A stretch of DNA of 64,000 nucleotides from DATJPY01 sp035506135 (GTDB lineage Bacteria; Myxococcota_A; UBA9160; PR03), in NCBI GenBank assembly GCA_035506135.1, contig DATJPY010000044.1:1-64000 (forward strand), in the 5' to 3' direction. The translations under genes were made by a program, and so were the position numbers. How positions within the stretch are numbered: position 1 is the stretch's first letter; each line of letters begins with the position of its first letter. The notes below the pieces were generated by a model. That model made no database searches. It saw only the letters and a program-made list of their open reading frames with translations, and had not been told where the DNA came from. Below are positions 1 through 7,563 of this stretch, one piece after another.

Positions 1-300
1 CGCGCCGGCGACAAGCTCCTGCTGCTCTACCCCTCGGCGAACCGCGACGAGCGCGTGTTCGATCGGCCGTTCGACTTCGACATCGCGCGCGATCCGAATC
101 CGCACGTCGCGTTCGGCTTCGGCTCGCACTTCTGCCTCGGCGCCAGTCTGGCTCGGCTCGAGCTGCGCGTGCTGTTCGAGGAGCTGCGGCCGTGGCTCTC
201 CGACATGCATCTGGTGTCGGACGGGCCCCTGCGCGTCACGCCCTCGAACTTCGTTCACGGATTCCCGTCGATGGAGGTGGAGTTCAGTTCGCGCCGCTGA
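1..300 (+). CDS. Cytochrome P450, C-terminal fragment
   Basis: This is the last 99 codons of a P450 whose beginning lies before the window. The reading frame is open from base 1 and ends at TGA 298-300. The haem-binding loop FGFGSHFCLGASLAR is visible, with the thiolate-ligand Cys in the usual FGxGxHxCxG context. It is followed by the L-helix and a normal bacterial P450 tail. Bacterial class I P450s are soluble haem monooxygenases that take electrons from a ferredoxin or flavodoxin partner; no such partner is visible here. The substrate cannot be told from the fragment. Its 3' end overlaps the convergent PQQ dehydrogenase by 17 bases, a compact arrangement with no room for a terminator. A second, complete P450 lies at 18043-19275. 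Confidence 0.93.
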   Translation, partial: RAGDKLLLLYPSANRDERVFDRPFDFDIARDPNPHVAFGFGSHFCLGASLARLELRVLFEELRPWLSDMHLVSDGPLRVTPSNFVHGFPSMEVEFSSRR

Positions 301-2236
301 GGGCGTAGGCGACCACCCAATCGCCGCGCCGGGTCCCCAGCTTGCCGTGGCCACCGGCGGCGATCACCACGAACTGGCGTCCGCTCGGGCCCCGATAGGT
401 CATCGGGTTGGCCTGCCCGCCGGCGGGCAGGGCGTCGCGCCAGAGCTCCGCGCCGGTCTCGGCGTCGAAGGCGCGCAGGTAGCCGTCCATCGACGCGCCG
501 AGGAAGACCAGGCCACCGGCGGTCGCGAGCGGACCGCCGAGGTTGGGCAGGCCCCAGCCCGGGTCGAAGCGGAGCGGAATCCGGTCCGGGATCGTGCCGA
601 AGCGCACCTTCCAGAGCCACCGGCCGGTGTCGAGCGACACGGCGCCGACGACGCCCCAGGGCGGCGGCGTGCAGGGGAGGAAGAGCGGGGAGAGGATCGG
701 ACCGCGCACCATTCCGAACGGCGTTCCGGCCTGCGGTGCGTACTCGCGCATCGCGCCGCCGGCGGCCTTCTCGCGGTCGAAGTCGGCGCGCGGAATGAGC
801 CGGGCGGAGAAGGCGAGGTTCGTCGCGTTCAGGAATGCGACGTGGCTCCGGGGATCGACGGCCGCGCTGCCCCAGTTGGTCCCTCCTGCGATGCCCGGCA
901 GCTCGAGCGTGCCGCGCAGGCTCGGCGGCGTGAAGAGCCCCTCGTTGCGCAGCGCTGCGATGCGCTCGCGGCAGCGGCCGCGATCCCACCGCGTGAGGCC
1001 GAAGGCGTCCTCGGCGCGGAGCTGCTGGGGCACGATCGGCTCCGGCAGGACCGGGAACGGCTGCGTCGGCCAGCTCTGCTCGCCCGGCACGTCGGAGGCC
1101 GGCACCGGCCGCTCCTCGACCGGGAAGAGCGGCTCCCCCGTCTCGCGCTGCAACACGAACAGGTGTCCCATCTTGGTGGCCTGGACCACCGCGGGGACCT
1201 CGGCCCCGCCGCGCGTGACCTGGCTCAGGACGGGTTGCGCGGGCACGTCGTAGTCCCACAGGTCATGGTGCACCACCTGGAAGTGCCACACGACCTGGCC
1301 GGTGCTCGCGCGCAGCGCGACCACCGAGTCGGCATAGTCGTCGCGCCCGAGGCGCTCGCCGCCGTAGTAGTCCGGGCTGGCGCTGCCGGTCGGGACGAAC
1401 ACGAGGTCGCGCGCGCGGTCGACGGAGAGGATCGACCAGGCGTTGGCGGCTCCGACGCGGCGCGCCTGCTCGGGCTTCCACGCCGCGAACGCGGGATCGG
1501 CGGCGTCGCGCGGCACGGGATCCCAGCTCCAGCGCAGCGCGCCGCTGCGCACGTCGTACGCGCGCACCACGCCGCGCGGCGCGTCGACCCGCTGGTTGTC
1601 GCCGATGGCCGAGCCCACGATCACCAGGCCGCCGATCACCGTGGGCGGCGACGAGATCGTGTAGTCCCACGCGTGGAGCTCACCGACGCCCTTGCGCAGA
1701 TCGACCTCGCCGCGCTCGCCGAACGATTCGCAGCGGCGTCCGGTGGCGGCGTCGATCGCGTAGAGCTTCGACTCGACGGTGGCCGCGAAGATGCGCCGGC
1801 GGCAAGGCGCTGCGTCGGGCGCCGTCTCGTCGAGCCAGCTCGCGACGCCGCGCGACGTGTACTCCGGGTAGTGCCCCGCGGCGACCGTCGCATCGAAGCG
1901 CCAGCGCTCGGCCCCCGTCTCGGGATCGAGCGCGAGCACGCGGCCGAGCGGCGTCGGCAATACCAGGAGCCCGTCGACCAGGATCGGCGTCGCCTCGAAC
2001 GTGCTGTGCGCAGGCGGCGGCGGAACCGCGTCGAAGTCGCCCGTGCGGACCTTCCAGGCGACGGTGAGCTGCTGCACGTTCTCGCGCCGGATCTGGTCGA
2101 GCGGCGACCAGCGGCTGCCGCCGTCGTCGCCCCCATACACGGGCCAGTCGCTCCGCGTCGCGTCGCTGGCGCGTGCGGACGCGCCGGCGGCGAGCGCCAG
2201 CGCGGTGACGAGCGGGATCGCGACGTGTCGGTTCAC
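284..2236 (-). CDS. Secreted PQQ-dependent dehydrogenase (quinoprotein, glucose-dehydrogenase type)
   Basis: This 650-residue protein begins with a Sec signal peptide (about residues 1-26, ending near ASA/RAS) and continues as a PQQ eight-bladed propeller. Repeated blade motifs such as LDPETGAERWRF, IDAATGRR, VALRASTGQVVWHFQ and FDAETGAELWRD are evident, as is GGTNWGSAAVDP, typical of membrane-type quinoprotein glucose dehydrogenases. It lacks the five N-terminal membrane helices of Gcd, so it is probably soluble and periplasmic. It would oxidise a sugar or alcohol and pass electrons to the quinone pool or a cytochrome. The GTG start at 2234-2236 has GGAGG just upstream and overlaps the TetR stop by 4 bases, so the two genes are translationally coupled. 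The exact substrate is unknown. Confidence 0.9.
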   Translation of the reverse strand: MNRHVAIPLVTALALAAGASARASDATRSDWPVYGGDDGGSRWSPLDQIRRENVQQLTVAWKVRTGDFDAVPPPPAHSTFEATPILVDGLLVLPTPLGRVLALDPETGAERWRFDATVAAGHYPEYTSRGVASWLDETAPDAAPCRRRIFAATVESKLYAIDAATGRRCESFGERGEVDLRKGVGELHAWDYTISSPPTVIGGLVIVGSAIGDNQRVDAPRGVVRAYDVRSGALRWSWDPVPRDAADPAFAAWKPEQARRVGAANAWSILSVDRARDLVFVPTGSASPDYYGGERLGRDDYADSVVALRASTGQVVWHFQVVHHDLWDYDVPAQPVLSQVTRGGAEVPAVVQATKMGHLFVLQRETGEPLFPVEERPVPASDVPGEQSWPTQPFPVLPEPIVPQQLRAEDAFGLTRWDRGRCRERIAALRNEGLFTPPSLRGTLELPGIAGGTNWGSAAVDPRSHVAFLNATNLAFSARLIPRADFDREKAAGGAMREYAPQAGTPFGMVRGPILSPLFLPCTPPPWGVVGAVSLDTGRWLWKVRFGTIPDRIPLRFDPGWGLPNLGGPLATAGGLVFLGASMDGYLRAFDAETGAELWRDALPAGGQANPMTYRGPSGRQFVVIAAGGHGKLGTRRGDWVVAYALSGAN

Positions 2237-2955
2237 CGGTCCTCCGGGGTGCGCGGTGCGTCGGGCACGAGGCTCGCGACGAGGAGCGCGACGACGCCCT
2301 CGCGCGCGGCCTCCTCGTCGCCGAACAGGCTGGGATCGAGATCGCCGTGGCGATGGCGCGCGAAGTAGACCACCGCCTCGGCGAGGAAGCGCGCCGCGAC
2401 CCACGGCTCTGCGGCGCGGCGGAGCTGGCCTTCCGCCATGCGGCGCTCGAGGTAGCGGGTCAGGCGCGCGAAGAAAGCGCGCCGCTGCTCGACGAAGTAG
2501 AGCTCGTAGAGCTCGGGCAGATCGATCGCCGAGCGCTCCATCACGGTCGCGGGCCCGCGCGTGCGCGCGATCTGGTCGTAGAGCTCGCGGACGACGCCCT
2601 CGAGCTCGGCGCGCGCATCGGCCGTGCGCCGGCGGGCGAGGGCGGCTGCGAGCGCCGGGAGGTGGAAGCCCGCGGCGAGCTGCTCGCGCAGCCGGCGCTC
2701 GGCCTCGGCCGGCGCGGGAGCACGAACGGGCAGGCGGGCCGGCTCCGGCGTCGCGGCCTCGCCGCCGCCGCCGCCGATCACCCAATGGAACAGCGCCCCC
2801 TTGCTCTCGAAGTACTGGTAGAGCGTGCCGGGGGACACGCCGAGCTCGCGCGCGACGTCGGTCATGCGCGCGCGGCGGAGGCCTCGCGCGGCGAACACGC
2901 GCAGGGCCGCGGTCCGGATCTGGTCGAGGCGGCCAGCCGGCCGGCGTCGGGCCAT
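2233..2955 (-). CDS. TetR/AcrR family transcriptional regulator
   Basis: This is a 240-residue repressor. The N-terminal helix-turn-helix (about residues 10-60) contains MTDVARELGVSPGTLYQYF, the classic TetR recognition helix. A Gly-rich linker near residue 62 and a helical ligand-binding domain follow. It is the first gene of a two-gene unit with the PQQ dehydrogenase and lies back to back with a PLP enzyme. A 25-bp imperfect palindrome (2972-2996) in the divergent gap is the obvious operator candidate. A promoter reading TTGACT, 17 nt, GACACT ends 6 nt before the ATG and overlaps that palindrome, consistent with autoregulation and a leaderless transcript. The inducer is unknown; regulation of the dehydrogenase and possibly the divergent lyase is inferred from position. 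Confidence 0.92.
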   Translation of the reverse strand: MARRRPAGRLDQIRTAALRVFAARGLRRARMTDVARELGVSPGTLYQYFESKGALFHWVIGGGGGEAATPEPARLPVRAPAPAEAERRLREQLAAGFHLPALAAALARRRTADARAELEGVVRELYDQIARTRGPATVMERSAIDLPELYELYFVEQRRAFFARLTRYLERRMAEGQLRRAAEPWVAARFLAEAVVYFARHRHGDLDPSLFGDEEAAREGVVALLVASLVPDAPRTPEDR

Positions 2956-2961
2956 GTCGCG

Positions 2962-2990
2962 AGTGTCCGATAAATGAATGATCGAGTCAA
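2962..2990 (-). promoter_or_regulatory. Predicted promoter of the tetR-PQQ dehydrogenase unit
   Basis: On the minus strand, a -35 box TTGACT (2990 down to 2985), a 17-nt spacer and a -10-like GACACT (2967 down to 2962) are followed 6 nt later by the TetR ATG. The -35 lies inside the palindrome at 2972-2996, so repressor binding would block it. The -10 is a weak match, so the call rests on spacing and on the repeated use of this layout elsewhere in the window. Confidence 0.45.
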
Positions 2991-2996
2991 TTATTT
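2972..2996. promoter_or_regulatory. Imperfect 25-bp palindrome, candidate TetR operator
   Basis: The AT-rich stretch starting AAATGAATGA and ending TCAATTATTT is an imperfect inverted repeat, with 8 of 12 half-site positions complementary. It sits in the short divergent gap between the TetR gene and the PLP enzyme. It is strikingly AT-rich against the GC-rich surroundings. Position, length and symmetry fit a TetR dimer-pair site. That this particular TetR binds it is inference. Confidence 0.5.
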
Positions 2997-3042
2997 TATG
3001 AACGCGCCGCGGCGGCTACGGTTGGCCTCCTCGGAGAAGCAC

Positions 3043-4191
3043 GTGGGGCGTATCCGGTTTTCGAGAAGCGAGGTGCGGCGCGCGGCGTTCGGTCCGCCGC
3101 CGCGGGGACCCCTCGACTTCCACCGCGGTCTGCCCGGCTATGCGCCGAGCCCCGTCCGCGCCGCGCCGCGGCTCGCCGAGCGCCTCGGGCTCGCGCGGGT
3201 CTGGGTGAAGGACGAGTCGTCGCGTCTCGGGCTCCCGTCCTTCAAGATCCTCGGCGCTTCGTGGGCGACAGGGCGTGCGCTCGCCGCGCGGCTCGGCCTC
3301 GACGCGCGGAGCGCCCCGTCGCTCGCTGCGCTGCGCGACGGCGTCCCCGGGCTCGGGCTCGTCGCGGCCACGGACGGCAATCACGGACGCGCCGTGGCAC
3401 GGGTCGCCCGCTGGCTCGGCCTTCCCGCCGCCATCTATGTGCCGGCGGGCACGGCGGCGGCGCGCATCCGTGCGATCGCGGAGGAGGGCGCGCGCGTGAT
3501 CGAGGTCGATGGCAGCTACGACGAGACGGTGGAGCGGGCGGCGGCCGCGCAGGACGCGCGCTCGATCCTGATCCAGGACCATGCGTGGCCCGGCTTCGAG
3601 GAGGTTCCGCGCTGGGTGATCGAGGGCTACGCGACGATCTTCTGGGAGGCGGACCGGCAGCTCGCGGACGAGCCCCGCCTCGATCTGGTGCTGGTCCAGG
3701 TGGGCGTCGGCGCGCTCGCCGCCGCCGCGGTCGATCACTACCGCCGGCCGGATCTCGCCGCGCGTCCCGCGCTCGCCAGCGTCGAGCCGACCGGCGCCGC
3801 GTGCGCGCTCGCATCGATCGAGGCCGGACGCATCGTGACGGTGCCGGCCGGCGCGCACTCGTCGATCATGGCGGGCCTGAACTGCGGCACGCCCTCCAGC
3901 GTCGCCTGGCCCGCGCTCGAAGGAGGCATCGACGTCTTCCTGGCGGTCGACGACGAGCGGTCTCGCGAGGGCGTGCGCGCGCTCGCGGAGGACGGGATCG
4001 TGTCGGGCGAGTCGGGTGCCGCCGGCGCTGCGGGCCTGCTCGAGCTGCTCGAGAGCCCGGAGGCCGGAGCCGCGCGCAAGCGGCTCGGCCTCGACCGGGA
4101 CGCGCGCGTGCTGCTGATCTCGACCGAAGGGGCGACCGATCCCGCGCTGTGGCAGCGCATCGTGGGACGCGCGCCGGAGCGCGCGGCGTGA
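3043..4191 (+). CDS. PLP-dependent lyase, diaminopropionate ammonia-lyase (DpaL/YgeX) family
   Basis: This is a fold-type II PLP enzyme of about 382 residues. The N-terminal block GYAPSPVRAAPRLAERLG followed by VKDESSRLGLPSFKILG matches the diaminopropionate ammonia-lyase family; Lys68 in SFKILG is the expected Schiff-base lysine. A nucleotide-type loop ATDGNHGRAVA (phosphate-binding Asn) follows. Known members convert 2,3-diaminopropionate to pyruvate and ammonia, but related proteins act as threonine or serine dehydratases, so the substrate is open. I chose GTG 3043 because GGAG lies 6 nt upstream; in-frame ATGs at 2974 (inside the putative operator) and 2998 are alternatives, the latter if the mRNA is leaderless. 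The stop overlaps the start of the following hydratase gene by 4 bases, so they form an operon. Confidence 0.8.
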   Translation: MGRIRFSRSEVRRAAFGPPPRGPLDFHRGLPGYAPSPVRAAPRLAERLGLARVWVKDESSRLGLPSFKILGASWATGRALAARLGLDARSAPSLAALRDGVPGLGLVAATDGNHGRAVARVARWLGLPAAIYVPAGTAAARIRAIAEEGARVIEVDGSYDETVERAAAAQDARSILIQDHAWPGFEEVPRWVIEGYATIFWEADRQLADEPRLDLVLVQVGVGALAAAAVDHYRRPDLAARPALASVEPTGAACALASIEAGRIVTVPAGAHSSIMAGLNCGTPSSVAWPALEGGIDVFLAVDDERSREGVRALAEDGIVSGESGAAGAAGLLELLESPEAGAARKRLGLDRDARVLLISTEGATDPALWQRIVGRAPERAA

Positions 4192-4997
4192 CCGCGCGTC
4201 TCGAGCTGTCGCCCGAGCATCCGCACGTGGCGGTCGTCACGATCGATCGCCCCGAGCGCGCCAACGCGCTCGACCCGCCGACGCTGCGCGCGCTCGCGGG
4301 CTGCTGGCGCCGCATCGCCGAGGATCCCGACATCCGCTGCGCCGTGCTGACCGGGTCGGGCGAGCGGGTCTTCTGCTCGGGCATGGACCTGCGCACCACG
4401 ATCCCGGCATCGCAGCGCCTGGCGCGCGGCGAGACCATCGACCCGGACGACTTCGCCGGTCTGCGCGACGCGGCGACCGCCGTGCTGGCCGGCTTCGACC
4501 TCGCGACCCCGCTCGTCTGTGCGATCAACGGCCACTGCCGCGCCGTCGGCCTCGACCTGATGCTCGCGAGCGAGCTGCGCTACGCGGTGCCGGAGGCGAC
4601 CTTCGCGCTCGAGGAGGTCGCGCGCGGTCTCTATCCGACCGGGAATGCGACGGTCCTGCTGCCGCGCCAGGTCGGCTGGGTACACGCCATGGATCTGCTC
4701 CTCACCGCTCGGCCGATCCCGGCCGGGCGTGCGGCCGAGATCGGGCTGGTGAACGAGGTCGTATCGCGCGCGGACCTCCTGCCGCGCGCGCTCGCCGCCG
4801 CCGAAGCGATCGCCGGGAATGCGCCGCTGGCCGTGCGCGAGACGCGTCGCGGCGTGCGCGAGCTGCTGGCGCTCCCGCTCGACGAGGCGTATCGGCGGCA
4901 GGAAGAGCTCGGCCGTCCGCTCCGCCGCACCGACGACGCGCGCGAGGGCGCGCGCGCATTCCTCGAGAAGCGCAGGCCGCGCTGGACGGGTCAGTGA
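4188..4997 (+). CDS. Enoyl-CoA hydratase/isomerase (crotonase) family protein
   Basis: This is a 269-residue crotonase-fold enzyme. It starts at GTG inside the previous stop (GTGA overlap). Family marks are the first-strand pattern VAVVTIDRPERANALD, the CoA/oxyanion segment FCSGMDLRT and the second oxyanion loop CAINGHCRAVGLDLMLASE. ARPIPAGRAAEIGLVNEVV is the usual C-terminal block. The typical catalytic Glu pair of true hydratases is not obvious: residues after the second oxyanion loop read VARGLYPTGNATVLLPRQVG, so it may be an isomerase, hydrolase or lyase of the superfamily. It is probably involved in degradation of an acyl-CoA, co-transcribed with the PLP lyase. It converges on an LLM oxidoreductase with only a 4-nt gap. 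Confidence 0.88.
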   Translation: MTARLELSPEHPHVAVVTIDRPERANALDPPTLRALAGCWRRIAEDPDIRCAVLTGSGERVFCSGMDLRTTIPASQRLARGETIDPDDFAGLRDAATAVLAGFDLATPLVCAINGHCRAVGLDLMLASELRYAVPEATFALEEVARGLYPTGNATVLLPRQVGWVHAMDLLLTARPIPAGRAAEIGLVNEVVSRADLLPRALAAAEAIAGNAPLAVRETRRGVRELLALPLDEAYRRQEELGRPLRRTDDAREGARAFLEKRRPRWTGQ

Positions 4998-5001
4998 GCG
5001 G

Positions 5002-6009
5002 TCAACGTCCGAAGATCTCCAGCATCGCGTCCAGGTTGGTGCGCACGCGCTCGGGCGAGGCGCCGACGGTCGCGGCGTACAGCAGCGGCTCATCGGTGAG
5101 CTCGCGCCACTGCGCGAGCCGGTCGCGCGCCTCGTCCGGAGGGCAGGCGATGGCGATCTCGTCGACGAGCGCGTCCGGGATCGCCTCGGCCATGGCGCGC
5201 ACGTCGAAGCGCGCGAGCGCGGCGCGGCACGCGGCGCCGACCTCGGGCATGCCGTGGAACGCCAGGACCGTGTGGTAGACCGAGACGGTGAAGTAGAAGC
5301 CGATCTGGCTCTTCGCGTCGCGCAGCGCGAGAGCTCGATCGCGCTGGAGCGAGCACATCACGTACGGCGCCAGGCGGCAGCTTCCGGGCGCGCGCCCCGC
5401 GGCCGCCTCGGCCGCGCGCAGCCACGGCAGCGTGCGCTCGCGGTGCCAGCGCCGCGACGCGATCGGGTGACCCACCAGGGCGTCGGCCGTCGAGCCCGCG
5501 GCGTCCACCATCCGGCGGTTCACGCCCGCGACCCAGATCGGGAGCGACGGGCGCGCGGCGCCGGGGCGCGCGAACACCGGGATCGACAGCTTCCAGAACT
5601 CGCCGTCGAAGCGGAAGCCACCGCCGCGGGCGGCTGCGAACATCGCCCGCAGCAGGCGCACCAGCTCCGCCATCCGCGCGGCGGGCCGGGAGAACGGGAC
5701 ACCGAACCACTCCTCGTTCATCCGCCGCGTGCCGCTGCCCAGACCGAGCACCATGCGGCCGCCGGAGAGCTCGTCGAGGTCGAGGGCCGCGGTGCCGTGC
5801 AGGATGGGTGAGCGGGTGAATGCGTTCGCGATGCCCGTGCCGAGGCAGATGCGCTGCGTCGCCTCCGCGATCGCGCCGAGGATCGCGAAGCCGTGCTGGT
5901 TGAAGAACTCGACGCTGAAGACGGAGTCGAATCCCGCTGCCTCCGCCCGCCGCGCCAGCTCGACGTTGGCGCGTGCTCCTCCTCCGGTGAGGATCAGCCC
6001 GATCGGCAC
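5002..6009 (-). CDS. LLM-class flavin/F420-dependent oxidoreductase
   Basis: This is a 335-residue luciferase-like TIM-barrel protein. It opens with VPIGLILTGGGARANVELA and has the canonical RICLGTGIANAFTRSP and DELSGGRMVLGLGSGTRR blocks. Members use coenzyme F420 or FMN to reduce or oxidise small substrates; members with this pattern are often annotated as F420-dependent, but cofactor choice cannot be settled by eye. The GTG start at 6007-6009 is set by a strong GGAGG 6 nt upstream and begins at the first barrel strand. It is the last gene of a minus-strand run starting with the CarH-type regulator (carH, DUF1295, lysoplasmalogenase, this gene; gaps 60, 11 and 52 nt). It may therefore be light-controlled. 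Confidence 0.87.
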   Translation of the reverse strand: MPIGLILTGGGARANVELARRAEAAGFDSVFSVEFFNQHGFAILGAIAEATQRICLGTGIANAFTRSPILHGTAALDLDELSGGRMVLGLGSGTRRMNEEWFGVPFSRPAARMAELVRLLRAMFAAARGGGFRFDGEFWKLSIPVFARPGAARPSLPIWVAGVNRRMVDAAGSTADALVGHPIASRRWHRERTLPWLRAAEAAAGRAPGSCRLAPYVMCSLQRDRALALRDAKSQIGFYFTVSVYHTVLAFHGMPEVGAACRAALARFDVRAMAEAIPDALVDEIAIACPPDEARDRLAQWRELTDEPLLYAATVGASPERVRTNLDAMLEIFGR

Positions 6010-6061
6010 GCGACTCCTCCTGCGGCCGCCTCGACGATGCGGGCGGCGGTTCGGACGCGGA

Positions 6062-6694
6062 TCATCCGGCCACCGTCGACGCCAGCAGGAGCTGCGCGCC
6101 AAAGTAGAGCGGCAGGCCCCAGAGCTTGTTCGAGAAGCTCTTGGCGACGAAGCGCTCGCGCGCCACCGCGAGATCGGAGAGGTAGAAGGCGGCTGCGCCG
6201 AGCGCGATCGCCCGGCGCGGCTCGTGGCCCACGGTGCCGAACGCGCACACCAGCATGCCGGAGATCACGACGAGGTACGCGAGCACCGGCCGCTGCAAGC
6301 GGACCGGGACGTGCGGGAAGATCGAGCGCAGCGCCAGCAGGCTGGCCGGCAGCACGGCGAGCGCCGCGATCAGGCAGGCCGAGATGTCGAGACCGCGCAC
6401 GGCGAAGGCGATGGCGTAGGCGACGTGGCCGAGCAGGAAGCTCACCAGCCCGGCGAGGAACGCGACGTGCGCACCGCGCGGGATCAGCAATACGTCCCCG
6501 AGCGCCGCGAGCAGGAGGCCGCCGAGGAGCCAGGTGCCGTACCCCGAGTCGAGCGCGCCCGCCGCGAGCGCGGCGGCGACGAAGCCGGCCGACGCGAGGG
6601 GCTTCGCGATCCAGACGCCGGGTCGCCAGCCGAAGCGCTCGGCGACCAGCAGCGCGGCGGTGGCGGCGACCGTGAGCGCGGCGAAGGGAAGCAC
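6062..6694 (-). CDS. Lysoplasmalogenase, YhhN/TMEM86 family membrane protein
   Basis: This is a polytopic membrane protein of about 210 residues with seven or eight hydrophobic segments. Recognisable family features are KPLASAGFVAAAL near the first loop, LLLAALGDVLLI (conserved GD), SFLLGHVAYAIAF and FYLSDLAVARERF, ending LWGLPLYFGAQLLLA. YhhN/TMEM86 enzymes hydrolyse the vinyl-ether bond of lysoplasmalogens, releasing an aldehyde and a glycerophospho base. The start is taken at GTG 6692-6694 because it leaves an 11-nt gap to the DUF1295 gene; no ATG is nearby. It lies downstream of CarH on the same strand. In myxobacteria plasmalogens take part in light and singlet-oxygen signalling, which makes the location notable. 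The aldehyde product could feed the aldehyde dehydrogenase at 11547, though that link is speculative. Confidence 0.85.
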   Translation of the reverse strand: MLPFAALTVAATAALLVAERFGWRPGVWIAKPLASAGFVAAALAAGALDSGYGTWLLGGLLLAALGDVLLIPRGAHVAFLAGLVSFLLGHVAYAIAFAVRGLDISACLIAALAVLPASLLALRSIFPHVPVRLQRPVLAYLVVISGMLVCAFGTVGHEPRRAIALGAAAFYLSDLAVARERFVAKSFSNKLWGLPLYFGAQLLLASTVAG

Positions 6695-6705
6695 GGGCGC
6701 CGAGT

Positions 6706-7503
6706 CTATCGGAGCGGGGTGCGGCGCGGCGGCCGGGGGACGAAGCGGCTGGTCCGCTCGGCGTACGCGCGATAGCCGGGGCGCGTGCGCACGAGCGAGC
6801 GCTCGAGCAGCGGGACGCCCGACACGCGAACCAGGAGGAACGTCATCAGCATGGGGCTCGGCAGCGTCCAGCGGCCGGCTCGGGTCGAAGCTGCCACCGC
6901 GAAGATCCCCCACCAGGCGAGCGCATCGCCGAAGTAGTTCGGGTGGCGGGTGTAGCGCCAGAGCCCGCGGTCCATCACCTGCCCGCGGCTGGTCGGGTCC
7001 GCGCGGAAGCGCGCGAGCTGCCAGTCGCCCACGGATTCGAAGAAGAGCCCGGTCGCCCAGAGCGCGGCGCCGATCGCGTCGAGGGCGCCGAGCCCCGCGG
7101 CGGCGGGCCGCAGCAGCGCCACCTGGACCGGCAGCGAGACGATCCACATCAGCGCCGCCTGCAGCCCGAACACGGTCCAGAGGCTCACGCGCGCGAAGCG
7201 CTCGCCGTGCCGCCGACGCATCGCTGCGTAGCGAGGATCCTCGCCCCGCCCGCGGTTGCGCCAGCCGAGGTGGGCGCCGAGCCGCAGACCCCAGAGCGCG
7301 GTCATCGCGAGGAGCAGCGCGCCGCGCGCGCCGGGCGCCGGCGCCCCGGCGTACGTAATCGCCGCGATGGCGGCGAATCCCGGCCCCCAGTAGACGTCGA
7401 CGAGGCTCGCGTCGCGCCGCCGCAGGCTCACCTGCCAGAGCGCGAAGAAGACCGCCGCGTTCCAGACGGCCGTCGCAGCGAGGCCCGCGGCGAGGGACAT
7501 CAA
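6706..7503 (-). CDS. DUF1295 family membrane protein (steroid 5-alpha-reductase-like / methyltransferase fold)
   Basis: This is a 265-residue integral membrane protein with about six or seven helices. Signature stretches are SLVDVYWGPGFAAIA at the start, WGLRLGAHLGWRNRGRGEDPRY in the middle, and the C-terminal cofactor-binding block RGLWRYTRHPNYFGDALAWWG typical of DUF1295 and isoprenylcysteine methyltransferase-type enzymes. Bacterial DUF1295 proteins are poorly characterised and often occur beside fatty-acid-modifying genes and photolyase or LitR/CarH-type regulators. Here it lies 60 nt downstream of the CarH-type gene and 11 nt before the lysoplasmalogenase. A role in modifying or reducing a membrane lipid is inference from fold and context. 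Confidence 0.86.
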   Translation of the reverse strand: MMSLAAGLAATAVWNAAVFFALWQVSLRRRDASLVDVYWGPGFAAIAAITYAGAPAPGARGALLLAMTALWGLRLGAHLGWRNRGRGEDPRYAAMRRRHGERFARVSLWTVFGLQAALMWIVSLPVQVALLRPAAAGLGALDAIGAALWATGLFFESVGDWQLARFRADPTSRGQVMDRGLWRYTRHPNYFGDALAWWGIFAVAASTRAGRWTLPSPMLMTFLLVRVSGVPLLERSLVRTRPGYRAYAERTSRFVPRPPRRTPLR

Positions 7504-7563
7504 GCCGCTCCCGCACCCCGGCGCGCTCCCGGCGGCTCGGCGATCACGGGCTCGGCGCCCCCT

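Noticed and set aside
284..300. Frameshift or assembly error where the P450 fragment overlaps the PQQ dehydrogenase
   Set aside because: Both genes keep intact C-termini. Short convergent overlaps also occur at 29947-29950, so this is a compact genome trait.
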